Source: an uncultured Candidatus Saccharibacteria bacterium (GTDB lineage: Bacteria; Patescibacteriota; Saccharimonadia; Saccharimonadales; Saccharimonadaceae). Taken from it: a stretch of DNA of 64,000 nt. Location of the stretch: positions 105,928 to 169,927 of the forward strand of contig CALIMM010000016.1 of NCBI GenBank assembly GCA_938045445.1, given 5' to 3'. The stretch's first letter is position 1, and every line of letters starts with the position of its first letter. Below the pieces are notes generated by a model. It worked only from the letters and a program-made list of their open reading frames with translations. It did no database searches and was not told the origin of the DNA. The position numbers and the translations under genes are program-made. Shown here one piece after another: positions 7,191 through 16,046 of the stretch.

Positions 7191-9407
7191 CTATTCGTAA
7201 ATCGCTGCTACCTTCGCCTCAATATTCTTCCATTGATAGTCGTTGGCAGTTTGGCGGCCACCAGCGATGAGCTTGTCACGCAGCGCTTTGTCTGCCACTA
7301 GGCGTTCTACAGCTGCGACACCAGCCGCGATATCACCCTGTTGGTAGAGGAGACAGTTCTCACCATCCTTAAGGTACTCGACATTACCGCCATTGGGCAC
7401 CACTACTGCAAGACCACCGGTTGCCATCATCTCAAGTGGTGGGTAGGAGAAGCTCTCAAGGATGCTTGTTTTGATGAGAATGTCACAGCTGGCGTATACT
7501 TCGCCGACCTTCTCAGGTGCAATGCGATTGTAGAATGTATCGACGCGGTACCAGTCCTTAGGCTCTTTGCGGTACGATAGGTATGAAACCTCATACTTCG
7601 CAGGGTCGAGCTGGTTGATGATGCGGAAGGCTTCGTCGGTGTTTTTATACTCGCTCTTACTATCGCCCTCAACGAGGATTTTTATCTTGCGACCACTGTC
7701 AAAATCGCGCTCGCGGTATGGATAATACTCGATATCGATGCCGTTCGAGACATACTTCGCATCCTTGCCAAACATATCTTTGAGCCACTTCTGGCACCAG
7801 AGCGACATTGTTACATAGCGCACGCCCGACTGGTCGCAGTACGATGCGTTAGCCGCGAAGCGTGGCCCACCTGTGCCGGGGATATAAAAATCAGTCTCGA
7901 AGTTCTGGACGAAGTAGAGCCGATTGCGTACATTGGGGTGCTTTTTGATAATCTCTACCGTTGACCACAGTGTCGCCACTTGCGTGTCAAAGAAAGCCTC
8001 TATCTTCGTCTTGTGCGCTGTAATAACATTGAAGCCTGGCAGCTCGGAGCGGTATTGGTAGGTCTTTTTGGCCTGCTTGAGGGCATGTTTGCTCACCGCG
8101 TCGATCAGCGTCACATCCCAACCCGCCTTGCGCAGGATATCGGCATGTTTGACGGCAACGATCACTCCACCCGAGATATCCGTCGAAGGCAAGACAAAGC
8201 CAATATTGCGCGCCAAGCGCTCCCGTATAAACGATGCAAGCGTGTAGCCAGTATAGACCGTCGAATAATCATTGGTGGCAATCTTGTGTGCATTTTCACC
8301 CAGCTGAGTGCGCAGTGTTTTGTCGGTAATGAGGCGATCGAGCGCTGCATACCAATCGTTATCCGCGCCAACCAAGAGGCCCGTCTCGCCGTCCTTCACT
8401 TGCTCGGCAAAGGCCCCCACCTGGCTCGCCACCGTCGGCACCTTGACGAGGCCAGCCTCAAGCCATTTGTTCTCAGACTTCGCACGGTTAAAGATCGTAT
8501 CGACCAGTGGTGCAAGAATAATATCGCAGTCCACCATCACCTTAGGCAACTCCCGCCAATCAACAAAGCCCGACGTCATCACCCGCTCTTTATACGGCTC
8601 AAGCGCGGCCGGTACATCGAGAATCCCGGCTATCTTGAGGTGGAGCTGCGGATACGCATCGAACAGCCGAATCAAGTCTGGAATCACCAGCTCGAAGTCC
8701 TCATTGTGCGTAATACTCCCACTAAAGTACCCGATGATAATTCTGTCTGCACCCTTGGCAATCTTCCCTTCAGCCAAATCTTCCAGCGCCATATTAGACG
8801 TCTTGATCATCTCATCAGAGGCAGCATTGCGGTTGATGAGGACATCACCAGTGGTGTATTTTTGCAGCTCATCGCGCAGTTGCGTTGTAGTCGTCACAAC
8901 GTGGTCGCAGAGCTTAAGCGTTTCACGCATGCGGTTCACCCCATCGTCGTAGAGCTGTTTATCGGCTTGGTTCATCTGCTGGACGTATTTGATGCCGTTG
9001 GTGTACGTTTGATCGATGACAAGATCATCGATATCAAAGAAGCAGGTCTTGTTGAAGAACTTCGCTTGCTTAATAAACTCCCGCACCGTCTCTGTCACTG
9101 GGCAACGAAAGAAGACGAAGCCACGATAATACTTAAGGTCATCCAGCGAGAGTCGATCATAAAACACACTCTCCACCGTTAGCCCCTGCGACATCAGCTG
9201 TTCCATCTGATGCGCCACGCGATAGCGCTCGGGGTGTGGTAAGGTGCAGCCGTTGATAAAGAGGATATCTTTGTAATACTTCTGTTTGCGCTCGGGGAAT
9301 TTACGATAGTAGGCATACTTCGTGGCACGCTTACCAAAGCCGACTACTCCATCGTCTTTGATAATCTTCATGCTTTTCTTGGCGGCTTTGTGTACTTTAC
9401 CGATCAT
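7191..9407 (-). CDS. Two-domain glycosyltransferase with tandem GT-B (GT4-like) modules
   Basis: A 738-residue cytoplasmic protein made of two consecutive glycosyltransferase modules. Residues about 45-400 form one: DIDDLVID near the start, IGYFSGSITHNEDFELV and then APLVDTIFNRAKSENKWLEAG, the GT-B C-terminal nucleotide-sugar site, ending GETGLLVG. Residues about 405-738 form the second: LPSTDISGGVIVAVKHADIL is the GT-B N-terminal glycine-rich turn, and CDILIKTSILESFSYPPLEM is the donor-site acidic motif. The arrangement recalls the rhamnosyltransferases of surface-polysaccharide loci (WsaF-like). It starts with an ATGA overlap with the upstream GT2 gene, so the two are translationally coupled. 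Sugar specificity is not visible; rhamnose is a guess from the RmlD-like neighbour. Confidence 0.85.
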   Translation of the reverse strand: MIGKVHKAAKKSMKIIKDDGVVGFGKRATKYAYYRKFPERKQKYYKDILFINGCTLPHPERYRVAHQMEQLMSQGLTVESVFYDRLSLDDLKYYRGFVFFRCPVTETVREFIKQAKFFNKTCFFDIDDLVIDQTYTNGIKYVQQMNQADKQLYDDGVNRMRETLKLCDHVVTTTTQLRDELQKYTTGDVLINRNAASDEMIKTSNMALEDLAEGKIAKGADRIIIGYFSGSITHNEDFELVIPDLIRLFDAYPQLHLKIAGILDVPAALEPYKERVMTSGFVDWRELPKVMVDCDIILAPLVDTIFNRAKSENKWLEAGLVKVPTVASQVGAFAEQVKDGETGLLVGADNDWYAALDRLITDKTLRTQLGENAHKIATNDYSTVYTGYTLASFIRERLARNIGFVLPSTDISGGVIVAVKHADILRKAGWDVTLIDAVSKHALKQAKKTYQYRSELPGFNVITAHKTKIEAFFDTQVATLWSTVEIIKKHPNVRNRLYFVQNFETDFYIPGTGGPRFAANASYCDQSGVRYVTMSLWCQKWLKDMFGKDAKYVSNGIDIEYYPYRERDFDSGRKIKILVEGDSKSEYKNTDEAFRIINQLDPAKYEVSYLSYRKEPKDWYRVDTFYNRIAPEKVGEVYASCDILIKTSILESFSYPPLEMMATGGLAVVVPNGGNVEYLKDGENCLLYQQGDIAAGVAAVERLVADKALRDKLIAGGRQTANDYQWKNIEAKVAAIYE

Positions 9408-10819
9408 ACGTCCTCCTCTGGCGTTACGTGCGGGTTATATAGTGTGTTGTATCCTTTACCACAGAGTGCAGCAGTTATCTGAGCACTGGTAAGCGGTGTA
9501 TCTGGCGCAAGAGAGGCAAGTTTGGTGCGCGCCACCACCACTGTTGGTGCGTCGATAATACCAAGATTATAGCGGGCTGTCAAGTAGATATGTTTGGTAA
9601 ATGAGCGCCGACTGAGCTGCTGAAGCAGATCCACCACCGATGGTTGTAAAATCGACGACAAATTTGCAATCACCTGCTGCTCATCGGTAATCCGTGGCGC
9701 CACCGCACCAATCATTGGGCGAGCGGCATCGGCAGCGAGGTGCTGCAGCGTGCTAGAAGGCAGCGCATTATGCTGCGTCAGGCATATCATGTCTGCAGCG
9801 ACTACCCCAAGCAGCTGACCAACAGTGGTCGACTCATCGAATGGCACAGTGTGAGTGCTATATGGTCGATCCAGAATATAGCTCATCTGCCACTGAGCGC
9901 CATACTGCGGGTCGCGCTCCACCTGGGTCTTCACCTGGCGAGCGGCGCTGTCTGCCTCGAGGGCGCGGCGCTGCGCATCGATAACATAAGGTTTGGCATC
10001 AAGGTCTTTCGCTGTGGAGGCTTGGTGGACACGCCAATAGTAAAGGATCTGCGGCACATGAGCAATCTGCTCGGGCTGCAAAGCCCGCGTCAGGCGCAAG
10101 AACAACTCCCAATCCTGCGTGCCATTATACGACCCATCTTCGCCGCCAACTTCTGTGAGCAACTGACGTGACATGACGGCAAAGTGCGTAATGTAATTCA
10201 CTGCGCGCAAAAAATCTTCGTTCCAATCGGGTTTGAAAAACGGCTGATACGGTCGGCCATGTTCATCCATCTTTGTCTCATCGGTGTAGACAAACTGCGC
10301 GCCAGTACGGCCGATCGCGGCCGCGACCCACAGAAGTGCATCAGGGTGGAGAGTGTCATCATGGTCAAGCAGTGCAATGTACTCGCCCGTAGCCTGCGCG
10401 ATGCCGTAGTTGGTTGCACCGGCAATGTGGCGGTTCTTGTCCAAAAAGAATGGCTTGAGCTGCGGTATGTCCTCGGCTAAGTCACGGATCGCCTGGCGAG
10501 TAGTCTCATTAGTCGAGGCATCGTCAACGAGGATAAGTTCCCAATGTGGGTACGACTGCGCCACCACCGACTGTACCATCTCTCGCAGGAATGGAATCGG
10601 CGTATTATACGTTGGTACGATGATGGAGATACGCGGCTGCTCAGTAAGTGAGGCAAGTGCTGGCGGCTGCTCAGTATGCTGACGCTGCCATGCATCGTAG
10701 ATGCGGCGCTGGCGAGCATCGAGATGAGCTCGATACGGCGCCAGGAGACAACGTACCGCGCGGTGGAGATGGCGATTGGCTTTGATAAGGTGCGTCAAAC
10801 GATGTAATATATACGACAT
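9404..10819 (-). CDS. Family 2 glycosyltransferase
   Basis: A 471-residue protein. After about 65 residues of N-terminal extension it shows a GT-A core: ISIIVPTYNTP, then ELILVDDAST, a typical aspartate pair, ALLDHDDTLHPDAL (the metal-binding DxD equivalent DHDDT) and a YTDETKMDEHGR segment with FVYTDE common to O-antigen GT2 enzymes. The NGTQDWELFLRL motif corresponds to the catalytic-base ED/DWE motif. The C-terminal 150 residues are not recognised. It is the third gene of a leftward series Wzm, Wzt, GT2, double GT4, and overlaps the last by four bases. It probably extends the glycan exported by Wzm/Wzt. Confidence 0.85.
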   Translation of the reverse strand: MSYILHRLTHLIKANRHLHRAVRCLLAPYRAHLDARQRRIYDAWQRQHTEQPPALASLTEQPRISIIVPTYNTPIPFLREMVQSVVAQSYPHWELILVDDASTNETTRQAIRDLAEDIPQLKPFFLDKNRHIAGATNYGIAQATGEYIALLDHDDTLHPDALLWVAAAIGRTGAQFVYTDETKMDEHGRPYQPFFKPDWNEDFLRAVNYITHFAVMSRQLLTEVGGEDGSYNGTQDWELFLRLTRALQPEQIAHVPQILYYWRVHQASTAKDLDAKPYVIDAQRRALEADSAARQVKTQVERDPQYGAQWQMSYILDRPYSTHTVPFDESTTVGQLLGVVAADMICLTQHNALPSSTLQHLAADAARPMIGAVAPRITDEQQVIANLSSILQPSVVDLLQQLSRRSFTKHIYLTARYNLGIIDAPTVVVARTKLASLAPDTPLTSAQITAALCGKGYNTLYNPHVTPEEDV

Positions 10820-10825
10820 TTCTCC

Positions 10826-11986
10826 CTATTTCCAGGTATGCTTGAGCTTGGTAACACCACCCCACCGGCCATGATCATAATCACGTTGCACCGAAAAGTG
10901 CGGCCCCTCCTCAGTAAAGGCGATCGTCTTCGTGTCGTCCGCCCCCATCAAGCCAGCCTTGATGAAATAACTCCCCTCGTTGAGGTTGAGCTGCACCGTG
11001 TAGGTCGCGCGATTCTTGTCAGCAATCTTCACCTTTTCTTGGTAGGTGTTGGGACCATAGACATACTCACCATTCTCGCGGAAGATTGCTACACCAACGT
11101 GCTTGACCCCTGTTTGTTGCCACTCTAACTCCACCGTCATAGTTTCGTTATACTCATACACTGTCTGTTCGTTACCATCACTGCCGCGCAGTGTGATATC
11201 GAAGTCATCTGATATTTGCTCGTCTAGCCCTTCCGACTCGTTGTAGCTCTTAATGTTGCTCCGGCTATAGGCGGCGGCGATGCGGTATGGCTTGCCGATC
11301 ATCTTCACCTTCCCATCCTCGATGAATACCGCCTTGTTGCAAAAGCGCTCCACCGCCGACATATCGTGCGTGACGAGGATAACGGTGCGCTTTTCGCGCT
11401 TAAGCTTATCGAAGTAGGCGTAGCATTTCTTTTGGAAGGCTTCATCCCCCACCGCCAAGACTTCATCGAGCAGCAAGATATCGGCATGGGCACGGATAGC
11501 AATAGAGAAAGCCAGGCGTACCTGCATCCCACTGGAATAATTCTTGAGCCGCTCCTCCATAAAGTCGCCCAGCTCAGCAAAGTCGACAATTTTATCATAC
11601 ATTGCCTCCATCTCGTCGTGGCTAAAGCCGAGCAGTGCACCATTGAGAAATACATTCTCGCGACCAGTGAGCTCTGGGTTAAAGCCAACGCCCAGCTCGA
11701 TAAACGGCACCAGCGAGCCACCCACCTCGACGCTCCCGCTATTGGGGGTGTAGATGCCGGCAATCGTCTTGAGCAGTGTGCTCTTACCCGAACCATTGCG
11801 CCCAACAATACCAAAGAAGTCGCCTTCGTTGATGGTAAAGTCGATATCCTTAAGCGGCGTAAAAACCCGATATCCTTTGCGCCCCTTGAGGAGGTTAATG
11901 AGCTTCTGCTTGATGCCCGAGCTCGCCTCCAGTGGGATCTTGAAGGACTTGGTGAGGTTATTGATAACAACGATTGGTTGCGCCAT
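10826..11986 (-). CDS. wzt: Wzt-type ABC transporter ATP-binding protein with C-terminal glycan-binding domain
   Basis: A 386-residue protein. Residues 1-235 are an ABC ATPase: Walker A GRNGSGKST at about 62-70, signature YSSGMQ, Walker B ILLLDEVLAVGDEAF, and the H-loop VTHD. This arrangement, including AVGDEAFQKKC, is typical of the polysaccharide-exporting TagH/Wzt/KpsT group. Residues about 255-386 form an extra beta-rich domain like the Wzt C-terminal carbohydrate-binding domain, which recognises the finished glycan terminus before export. It lies directly after the permease gene with no gap. Together they would export a lipid-linked polysaccharide. Confidence 0.92.
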   Translation of the reverse strand: MAQPIVVINNLTKSFKIPLEASSGIKQKLINLLKGRKGYRVFTPLKDIDFTINEGDFFGIVGRNGSGKSTLLKTIAGIYTPNSGSVEVGGSLVPFIELGVGFNPELTGRENVFLNGALLGFSHDEMEAMYDKIVDFAELGDFMEERLKNYSSGMQVRLAFSIAIRAHADILLLDEVLAVGDEAFQKKCYAYFDKLKREKRTVILVTHDMSAVERFCNKAVFIEDGKVKMIGKPYRIAAAYSRSNIKSYNESEGLDEQISDDFDITLRGSDGNEQTVYEYNETMTVELEWQQTGVKHVGVAIFRENGEYVYGPNTYQEKVKIADKNRATYTVQLNLNEGSYFIKAGLMGADDTKTIAFTEEGPHFSVQRDYDHGRWGGVTKLKHTWK

Positions 11987-12796
11987 CTAGATACTCTCCG
12001 CAAAATACTGCTGGTTGCGCCGGAAATAAAACACCGCCAGCAGGATGATAATGATAATCGAAACAAATGGTATGAGCACCATAGGGTATGCCACGAGGTC
12101 GTAGAGCTGGATGGTCTGGGGTGTTACCAGCACTTGCCGGACGTCTTGGATAATCTGGGCGGCTGGGTTAAGCATGAGGTATGGCGCAGCAGCCGGCATA
12201 CGATCCACTACCATCTGCAGAGGATAGATAACCGGTGTAGCGTAGAAGGCCGCCTGCATGAATATCTCCCATAGGTAGCCAATATCGCGGTATTTCACAT
12301 TGATCGTCGCAAGGAAAAACGCCACCGCCAAGGAGAGCACATAAAGCTCGAGGATCAGCGGCACTACAAGCAGCGCCTCCCACGACCAATGCACACCATT
12401 AAACAAACAAAAGCCCAGAATCACTACCATATTGATAGCGAGATTGATAAAGGCCGAGATGGTACCAGAGATAACGATGATATATTTGGGGAAGTTGATC
12501 TTGCGGATCAGGTCGCCCCGCGAGACGATCGACTGCAGCCCCTGCACCGTCGCCTCACTAAAGAAGTTCCACAGCACAATCCCCACCAGCAGATAGACAG
12601 GATAGTGCTCGATGTTGCGACCAAGGCCGAGGAATTTGTCGAACACGACAAACAAAATAATAAACAAAAATATTGGCTTGAGGATTGACCACAAATAGCC
12701 CAGCACCGAGCCTTGGTAGCGTAGCTTGAAGTCCGTTACGACTAACTCGCGCAGCAAGATACGGTTTTTTCGTTGCAAAAGATTTGTTACTTTCAT
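11987..12796 (-). CDS. wzm: Wzm-type ABC-2 polysaccharide export permease
   Basis: A 269-residue membrane protein from the ATG at 12796. It has the cytosolic amphipathic start LLRELVVTDFKLRYQGSVLGYLWSILKP, the hallmark of the ABC-2/TagG/Wzm permeases, followed by six hydrophobic segments, with MQAAFYATPVIYP between the last ones. Other in-frame ATGs lie at 12811 and 12847; I prefer 12796 because the minus-strand TATAAT at 12815-12810 overlaps the 12811 codon and would leave it untranscribed. It forms the membrane half of the exporter with the Wzt gene that follows immediately. Confidence 0.9.
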   Translation of the reverse strand: MKVTNLLQRKNRILLRELVVTDFKLRYQGSVLGYLWSILKPIFLFIILFVVFDKFLGLGRNIEHYPVYLLVGIVLWNFFSEATVQGLQSIVSRGDLIRKINFPKYIIVISGTISAFINLAINMVVILGFCLFNGVHWSWEALLVVPLILELYVLSLAVAFFLATINVKYRDIGYLWEIFMQAAFYATPVIYPLQMVVDRMPAAAPYLMLNPAAQIIQDVRQVLVTPQTIQLYDLVAYPMVLIPFVSIIIIILLAVFYFRRNQQYFAESI

Positions 12797-12809
12797 AGTT
12801 TCTCTGGCC

Positions 12810-12819
12810 ATTATATAAT
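12810..12819. promoter_or_regulatory. Palindromic divergent -10 element
   Basis: ATTATATAAT is a perfect 10-bp palindrome that supplies TATAAT to both strands: 12814-12819 for the rightward GT2 gene and 12815-12810 for the leftward Wzm/Wzt operon. The two promoters therefore share one -10 core and cannot fire at the same instant. Confidence 0.6.
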
Positions 12820-13845
12820 ATGACCGTGGTAAAAAACAATCTTGCAATCATAGTTCTTAACTGGAACGGCGCCGATGATGCCCTAGAATGCATCGATTCG
12901 TTGGCGCAGCAGACGCTAGTGCCGACCATTATCGTGGTCGATAACGACTCGCATGATGACTCGGTGGCACGCTTCCGCTCATATCAAGCTAAACACCCTG
13001 CGCTCAGTCTCGTCATCATTGAGAATCAGCGCAACCTCGGCTTCGCCGGTGGTATCAACACAGGCCTGCGCTATGCTAAAGAACAGCAATTTCGCTTTGT
13101 TGGCGTGCTCAACCCCGACGCAGTAGCTAACACACATTGGTGCCAAGCCTTGGTGGACGAGCTGCGGGCTCATCCGCGCTGTGGCATTGCCACTGGGCTA
13201 CTGGCGCGCCGCGATGGGACAACCATCGATAGCTCGGGCGACTTCTATACCACCTGGGGGTTGCCTGGCCCACGCCACCGCGATGAGCCAATTAGCCATG
13301 CGCCAACAGAGGCCGGAGCGGTGTTTGGCGCAACGGGTGGCGGAGCAGTCTATCGCACGGCATTGTTCGACACTGTTGACCTTTTTGACGAAGCATTCTT
13401 CATGTACTACGAAGATGTCGATCTCAGCTTTCGCACGCAGCTAGCGGGCTGGACGGTGCGCTTCACGCCGCATGCCGTTGCATACCACAAGGTTGGTGCC
13501 AGCAGCAGCAAAGTCCCGGGGCTAGCCGTGTACAACACCTTCAAGAACTTGCCGCTTATTTTCATCAAGAATGTGCCGGGGCGGCTGTTTTGGTCGATTG
13601 GTGCGCGCTTTTGCCTCACCTACTGGCTGATATTCTTAAGTGCACTGCGCCATGGCAATGGTTGGCCAGCACTGCGTGGTATGCTCGCTTCTGTTATCCG
13701 CCAGCCAGCGGCCTATCGGCAGCGGTTTGCTATCCAGCGGCAGCGCAAGGTGTCGGTCGATTATATCCGTGGTATTATCCACAACGGGCCATTACCTAAC
13801 CAGACAGGCCTACTCAAGTTTCGGAAGTTTTTTACTGGTAAATAG
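12820..13845 (+). CDS. Family 2 glycosyltransferase (WbbL/rhamnosyltransferase-like)
   Basis: A 341-residue GT-A enzyme. Motifs in order: LAIIVLNWNGADDALECID, then IIVVDNDSHDDSV, NLGFAGGINTGLRYA, GVLNPDAVA (the NPDA metal-site variant of this subgroup) and MYYEDVDLSFR, the catalytic-base motif. These are diagnostic of the WbbL group that adds rhamnose or similar sugars to a lipid-linked glycan. The C-terminal 90 residues carry a hydrophobic, probably membrane-associated segment. The -10 box ends at 12819, so a transcript would begin near 12826, where an in-frame GTG stands; translation may begin there and be two residues shorter. It is divergent from the Wzm/Wzt operon. Confidence 0.88.
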   Translation: MTVVKNNLAIIVLNWNGADDALECIDSLAQQTLVPTIIVVDNDSHDDSVARFRSYQAKHPALSLVIIENQRNLGFAGGINTGLRYAKEQQFRFVGVLNPDAVANTHWCQALVDELRAHPRCGIATGLLARRDGTTIDSSGDFYTTWGLPGPRHRDEPISHAPTEAGAVFGATGGGAVYRTALFDTVDLFDEAFFMYYEDVDLSFRTQLAGWTVRFTPHAVAYHKVGASSSKVPGLAVYNTFKNLPLIFIKNVPGRLFWSIGARFCLTYWLIFLSALRHGNGWPALRGMLASVIRQPAAYRQRFAIQRQRKVSVDYIRGIIHNGPLPNQTGLLKFRKFFTGK

Positions 13846-13897
13846 TTCAGCTTGAGAGGACGGGTCAGCGCCAAAGAAGCGAATTTTAAAGACCGAT

Positions 13898-14007
13898 TTT
13901 CGTATGATAACCGTACAAGAAAATATCTGGAGGCCAGTAACCCAGCAAGCGGAAAAGCACTATATAGGATCTGGCCGGAACATTTTCGGTACAGTTATTA
14001 TACGAAA
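13898..14007. repeat. Imperfect inverted repeat, arms about 27 bp
   Basis: Bases 13898-13924 (containing CGTATGATAACCGTAC) are nearly the reverse complement of 13981-14007 (containing GTACAGTTATTATACG), with roughly 56 bases between. A few mismatches and one offset break the pairing. The element fills the gap between the GT2 gene and sucC. It has no T-tract beside it. Confidence 0.6.
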
Positions 14008-14112
14008 GAAGTACACTATATTCTATTCGTATGCAATTAACCTACTTCACCTCACCCCTGTTATGCACGCCATAATTTTGCATATTCGCCATCTATGCGT
14101 ACAATAATACCT

Positions 14113-15162
14113 ATGCGTCTTCTTGAATATCAGGCCAAGCAGTGCTTGGCTAAGGCTGGTGTGGCAGTGCCGCAGAGTAATGTTGTAGAATCTGCAACGG
14201 TAACACCCACTGCCCCCATTGTCCTCAAATCACAAGTTCCGATCGGTGGTCGCGGCAAGGCAGGTGGTGTGGTGATTGTCCACGAGCAATCCGCCGTTGT
14301 GCCAACCATTCAGCGTCTCTTTGCCCTCGATATTGGCGGCTACACCCCCACGAAGCTCCTTGCCGAGGAAGTCCTCTCCATCGCTCGCGAGTGTTACATT
14401 TCGCTTACTATTAATCGCGAGCACTCATCCATCGAGCTGCTCGCCCACACCAGCGGTGGCATCGATGTGGAGGAGCATGAGAGCGCAGCGTTCTTTCGCC
14501 AGGCTATCACGCCGCAAACGGTTTCTTCTGTAGCTGAAGCACTGGCGGAGTATCTGTCGCTGCCAGAGCAGGCCTTTGCGCTTGAGGATGTGATAGCGAA
14601 TTGTTTGCGTTGCTTTATTGACAACGATTGTCTCTTACTCGAGATTAATCCACTCGTTGTGACGACAGATGGCCAGCTCATCGCTGGTGATGCCAAGATG
14701 ACGATTGACGATTCGGCGCTATTTCGCCACCCACAGTGGCACGAAGTAGCCCTAGAAGATCATAATTTCGTCACGCTCGACCATAACGGGACGGTTGCGA
14801 CGATTGCCAACGGTGCAGGCCTGGCGATGGCGACCGTTGATGCGGTGACTGCCCGCGGTGTGCAGCCAGCTAACTTTCTTGACATTGGCGGCACGGCCAC
14901 TCCAGAGAAGATCCTGGCTAGCTTTGAGCAGATTGCCCGCTTCCCTGCCGTGGCGCTCATCATTATTAATATCTTTGGTGGTATTGTGCGCTGCGACGAC
15001 GTAGCGGCGGCCATCATCAGTGCCAAGCAGCAGCTACCTGACCTCCCGCCACTCGCTGTCCGCCTAACGGGCAACCGCGAGGCCGAAGCCAAGGCGCTCC
15101 TTGCCCGAGAACACATTCCACTCTATGATAATCTCTCTCAGATCCTGGAGGAAGCTGTATGA
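14113..15162 (+). CDS. sucC: Succinyl-CoA synthetase beta subunit (ATP-grasp)
   Basis: A 349-residue ADP-forming acyl-CoA synthetase beta subunit. It begins RLLEYQAKQCLAKAGVAVP, the standard SucC start, followed by VLKSQVPIGGRGKAGGV (ATP-grasp nucleotide site), LLEINPLVVTTDGQLIAGDAKM (metal-binding Glu-x-Asn-Pro) and, in the C-terminal CoA-ligase domain, LDIGGTA and NIFGGIVRCDDVA. It is somewhat shorter than the usual 385-390 residues. The longer frame from 14095 is unlikely because TACAAT at 14100-14105 lies within it and would start transcription at about 14112. The gene overlaps sucD by four bases (ATGA). The pair catalyses succinyl-CoA plus ADP and phosphate to succinate, CoA and ATP, or a related acyl-CoA reaction. 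Confidence 0.92.
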   Translation: MRLLEYQAKQCLAKAGVAVPQSNVVESATVTPTAPIVLKSQVPIGGRGKAGGVVIVHEQSAVVPTIQRLFALDIGGYTPTKLLAEEVLSIARECYISLTINREHSSIELLAHTSGGIDVEEHESAAFFRQAITPQTVSSVAEALAEYLSLPEQAFALEDVIANCLRCFIDNDCLLLEINPLVVTTDGQLIAGDAKMTIDDSALFRHPQWHEVALEDHNFVTLDHNGTVATIANGAGLAMATVDAVTARGVQPANFLDIGGTATPEKILASFEQIARFPAVALIIINIFGGIVRCDDVAAAIISAKQQLPDLPPLAVRLTGNREAEAKALLAREHIPLYDNLSQILEEAV

Positions 15163-16031
15163 TGACCCCTGATATCTTTCGTGGTAAGCATGTTATCGTC
15201 CAGGGCATAACAGGCAAAAACGGCTCATTTCATACCGAGCGTATGCTAGCGAGTGGTGCGCATATCATCGGTGGCACATCGCCTAACCAATCGGTTACAG
15301 AGGTGCACGGCGTACCTGTCTTCCGGACAATTCGCGAAATTCAGGCGCAGCAGCCCGTTGATATTTCCGTCATTTTTGTGCCAGCAGCTCATGCCAAAGC
15401 AGCGATTATGGAAGCAATTGACGCAGAGGTGCCACTCATTATTTGTATCACCGAGGGTGTGCCTGTCCACGATATGTTGCATATAAAACAACGCCTGGCA
15501 GCTAGTTCTTCGGTTTTGATCGGCCCCAACTGCCCTGGCGTTCTCATCCCCGGCGTGCATAACCTCGGCATCATCCCTGCCGCGCTCGCCACGCCAGGCC
15601 ACACTGCCATCGTCAGCCGCAGTGGTACGCTCACCTACGAAGCAATGAACCTCCTCACTCAGGCAGGCATTGGCCAGCGCTATGTGATTGGGGTTGGCGG
15701 CGATATGATTGGTGGCAGCAGCTTTATTGATTGCTTGCAGTTGTTTGAGCAGGATGCGGCGGTGGAGCATATTGTGCTGATCGGTGAGATTGGTGGCACG
15801 AGCGAGATTGCCGCGGCGGATTATATTAAGCGTCATATAAGCAAACCAGTCTATGCTTACATTGCGGGCCACAGTGCACCATCTGGGGTACAGATGGGTC
15901 ACGCTGGGGCGATCCTTGGCACAAATGAGCTGGAGTCGGCCCAGGCCAAGACAGCCCGGCTCGAGGCCAGTGGCGCAGTGGTGGCATCGTCCATCCAGTC
16001 GCTCATCGCGCTCATACCAACCAATAAGTGA
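15159..16031 (+). CDS. sucD: Succinyl-CoA synthetase alpha subunit
   Basis: A 290-residue protein of typical SucD length. The CoA-binding domain shows VIVQGITGKNGSFHTERML and GGTSPNQ; the ligase domain shows LIGPNCPGVLIPG, IVSRSGTLTYEA and, near the end, VQMGHAGAI, whose histidine is the phosphorylated active-site residue of the family. All expected catalytic elements are present. It is co-translated with sucC through an ATGA overlap. No other citric-acid-cycle gene is visible in the window, so the pair probably serves substrate-level ATP formation from an acyl-CoA or acyl-CoA supply rather than a full cycle. Confidence 0.93.
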   Translation: MMTPDIFRGKHVIVQGITGKNGSFHTERMLASGAHIIGGTSPNQSVTEVHGVPVFRTIREIQAQQPVDISVIFVPAAHAKAAIMEAIDAEVPLIICITEGVPVHDMLHIKQRLAASSSVLIGPNCPGVLIPGVHNLGIIPAALATPGHTAIVSRSGTLTYEAMNLLTQAGIGQRYVIGVGGDMIGGSSFIDCLQLFEQDAAVEHIVLIGEIGGTSEIAAADYIKRHISKPVYAYIAGHSAPSGVQMGHAGAILGTNELESAQAKTARLEASGAVVASSIQSLIALIPTNK

Positions 16032-16046
16032 TACAATAAGGCTACG

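Noticed and set aside
7980..9182. A 400-codon plus-strand frame opposite the double glycosyltransferase gene
   Set aside because: It lies wholly antisense to a gene with clear GT-B motifs on the other strand, and its translation shows no domain, only Arg/His-rich mirror sequence.
11366..12274. A 302-codon plus-strand frame opposite Wzt and Wzm
   Set aside because: Both minus-strand genes have full family motifs. The plus frame shows none.
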